A stretch of DNA of 6,893 nt from Oscillospiraceae bacterium (GTDB taxonomy: Bacteria > Bacillota > Clostridia > Oscillospirales > Oscillospiraceae). Shown in pieces: positions 5,997-6,893 of the stretch (positions are counted from its first letter, which is position 1; each line of letters begins with the position of its first letter). The position numbers were made by a program, and so were the translations under genes. Under the pieces are notes generated by a model that was not told where the DNA came from, made no database searches, and worked only from the letters and a program-made list of their open reading frames with translations. The stretch spans positions 1 to 6,893 of the forward strand of contig JAISAA010000055.1 in the NCBI GenBank assembly GCA_031266955.1. The letters run 5' to 3'.

Positions 5997-6436
5997 TGGA
6001 CAAGAACAAGCGTCCGCGCCCGATGGGGCTTAACATCGGCTCGGCCTCCATAATTATGCTTTTCGCCGTGCTGTGCCTGACTGTGCTTGCGGTGTTAAGC
6101 CTGCTTTCGGCGAATTCGCAGTACGCCCTTGCGGAGCGCTCCGCCGACGTCGCGCGGACATATTACGAAGCCGACACGCGCGCCGCCGAAATATACGAAC
6201 GCATAAAAAACGGCGACTACGGCGCCGACGGCGAAATCGAGATCGAAGCGTACATTACAGACGGCGGCGCAGCGACATTCTCATACGAAGTCCCCGCGGG
6301 AGCGCGCCAGGCCCTGCGCGTGGAGCTCACACGCGCCGAAACCGGCGAGCTGCGCGTCGATATGTGGAAGCTCACAGAAGCCGGCGATTGGATACCCGAC
6401 GAAAGCATAAACCTATGGCTCGGCGGTGATGAATAA
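5996..6436 (+). CDS. Single-pass membrane protein of the pilus cluster (PilX-like N-terminus)
   Basis: The 146-residue protein starts at ATG 5996, whose A is the last base of the upstream TGA (TGATG overlap). An in-frame GTG at 5993 would add one residue, but AAAGGCGG (5981-5988) is better placed for the ATG (7 nt). The N-terminus GLNIGSASIIMLFAVLCLT with a membrane helix at about 17-38 recalls PilX-type minor pilins, which begin with a glycine-rich turn and helix without the E5 glutamate. A long helix follows (39-71, with an alternating ARTYYEADTRAAEIYERI pattern), then a small acidic beta domain (78-146). I do not recognise a named family with certainty. Overlap with the prepilin-like gene suggests the two products are made in matched amounts and act together outside the membrane. 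Confidence 0.75.
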   Translation: MDKNKRPRPMGLNIGSASIIMLFAVLCLTVLAVLSLLSANSQYALAERSADVARTYYEADTRAAEIYERIKNGDYGADGEIEIEAYITDGGAATFSYEVPAGARQALRVELTRAETGELRVDMWKLTEAGDWIPDESINLWLGGDE

Positions 6437-6496
6437 CGCGCCTGCGGGCGCGATGTCCGCGCGCTTTCCCCGTGCCCGCAGGCACGTTAAATCAAA
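6437..6496 (+). repeat. Intergenic hairpin repeat element, copy 3 (composite)
   Basis: The element begins at the base after the upstream stop codon. It has a hairpin CGCGCC-TGCG-GGCGCG (6437-6452), then ATGTCCGCGCGC (6453-6464), one base different from 3525-3536 in copy 2 but lacking the matching right arm. It ends with a 29-bp stretch (6468-6496) identical to 333-361: hairpin CGTGCC-CGCA-GGCACG plus the linker GTTAAATCAAA. The TGCG loop is the reverse complement of the CGCA loop, so the first hairpin reads as an inverted unit. The arrangement looks like two element units fused with partial loss. The following bases (6497-6515, GC-rich) contain only imperfect pairing. Confidence 0.8.
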
Positions 6497-6535
6497 CGCC
6501 GCGGAGCACAGCGTGCGATAAACGCAATCGTTTTT

Positions 6536-6541
6536 AGGAGG
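6536..6541 (+). promoter_or_regulatory. Ribosome-binding site selecting a TTG start for the ATPase gene
   Basis: A perfect AGGAGG lies 8 nt before TTG 6550. No ATG or GTG at a suitable distance opens the same frame, so it fixes the unusual start codon. Confidence 0.85.
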
Positions 6542-6549
6542 CAGCAGCA

Positions 6550-6893
6550 TTGATAGCAGTGGAGGAAATCCTGACCGCGGCGGTCGAGAAGGGCGTAACG
6601 GACATTTTCATAATCGCCGGCTCGCGTATCGCGATAAAGTCAAAGGGGAAAATCGCGGCGCTCGACGAGGAGGAGGATAAGGTCACGCCCGACACCTCAC
6701 GGGAGCTTATCGGCAGGATATACGAGCTTGCGCGGCGGGATATCAAGGCCGTTGAGGACGGCGACGACGACTTCGCGTTCTCAATGCCCGGCCTGTCGCG
6801 CTTTCGCGCGTCGGTCTACAGGCAGCGCGGGTCTCTCGCGGCTGTCATACGCATAATTTCGTTCGGGATACCGGATTTCCGCTCGATGTCGAT
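6550..6893 (+). CDS. PilT/PilB-family type IV pilus motor ATPase (partial, C-terminus beyond right edge)
   Basis: Only the first 114 codons are present, covering the N-terminal domain that precedes the RecA-like ATPase core. Visible PilT-like features are VEEILTAAVEKGVTDIFIIAGSRI (4-27), corresponding to the family's A-S-D-L-H-L...G-x-P segment, then a KGKIAAL strand (32-38). DDDFAFSMPGLSRFRASVYRQRG (72-94) matches the D-F-S...RFRVN-x-F-x-QRG region, followed by LAAVIRIISFGIPDF (96-110). Walker A/B and His-box motifs would lie beyond the window. The family His of the DLHL motif is replaced by Phe20 (DIFI). PilT-type enzymes are cytoplasmic hexamers that power pilus retraction, and PilB/GspE types power extension; the short N-terminus favours PilT, but which direction this one drives cannot be decided here. 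The TTG start with AGGAGG at 6536-6541 is well supported. Confidence 0.87.
   Translation, partial: MIAVEEILTAAVEKGVTDIFIIAGSRIAIKSKGKIAALDEEEDKVTPDTSRELIGRIYELARRDIKAVEDGDDDFAFSMPGLSRFRASVYRQRGSLAAVIRIISFGIPDFRSMS

Larger units (their letters stand above)
3566..6893 (+). other. Type IV pilus-like gene cluster (platform, four small membrane proteins, motor ATPase)
   Basis: Six consecutive plus-strand genes form one probable transcription unit. Gaps are 15, 70 and 3 nt, then a 1-nt overlap, then 113 nt. The order is platform, pseudopilin-like, DUF4860-like, prepilin-like, PilX-like membrane protein, ATPase. The two larger gaps hold hairpin repeats. No major pilin, prepilin peptidase or PilM/N/O homologue is in view; the cluster continues past the right edge. 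Confidence 0.75.

Noticed and set aside
333..6496. CRISPR-like repeat (29-bp perfect direct repeat)
   Set aside because: The copies are kilobases apart in separate intergenic gaps, with no regular spacers and no cas genes.
6513..6535. Possible terminator (TGCG/CGCA or CGAT/ATCG stem followed by TTTTT) before the ATPase gene
   Set aside because: The alternative stems have only 4 bp, and the T-run merges into the ribosome-binding region of the next gene.

Overview
The window most likely comes from a GC-rich member of the Clostridia (Firmicutes), probably an anaerobic gut or gut-like Oscillospirales relative. This is inferred from gene content and style, not from a marker gene. Supporting signs are a Sat4-like streptothricin acetyltransferase relative, a 2-enoate-reductase/BaiCD-type flavoenzyme, a DUF4860-like protein in a Firmicutes-type pilus locus, clear Shine-Dalgarno sequences, and GTG/TTG start codons. 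There are no rRNA, tRNA or transposase genes and no CRISPR array.

Left part, minus strand (1-2458): a large NADH:flavin oxidoreductase (409-2388) is read leftwards from a promoter near 2430-2458. It is followed by a truncated GNAT acetyltransferase (1-293 and beyond the left edge). The 115-nt gap between them carries a hairpin repeat element. The flavoenzyme promoter overlaps a 6+6 bp inverted repeat that could be an operator.

Divergent intergenic region (2389-2568): the leftward promoter and a near-consensus rightward promoter (TTGCGA, 17 bp, TATAAT) lie back to back.

Right part, plus strand (2569-6893): first comes a secreted transglutaminase-like protein with a complete Cys-His-Asp triad. 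It is followed by a compact type IV pilus/type II secretion-like cluster: a PilC/GspF/ComGB inner-membrane platform protein, a small single-pass pseudopilin-like protein, a DUF4860-like protein, a prepilin-like protein with an E5-type glutamate but serine at the expected cleavage position, another single-pass membrane protein, and the N-terminal part of a PilT/PilB-family ATPase that runs off the right edge and starts at TTG. Together these look like a small envelope-spanning filament or secretion machine: ATPase motor, platform, and four short membrane-anchored candidate pilins or pilin accessory proteins. The filament role is inferred, because no canonical major pilin or prepilin peptidase is present in the window.

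The most unusual non-coding signal is a family of GC-rich hairpin elements in four intergenic gaps (about 333-400, 3478-3546, 4953-4986, 6437-6496). Three share the unpaired linker GTTAAATCAAA beside a GC-rich hairpin, and two of those (333-361 and 6468-6496) are identical over 29 bp although 6.1 kb apart. They look like REP/BIME-type dispersed palindromic repeats.
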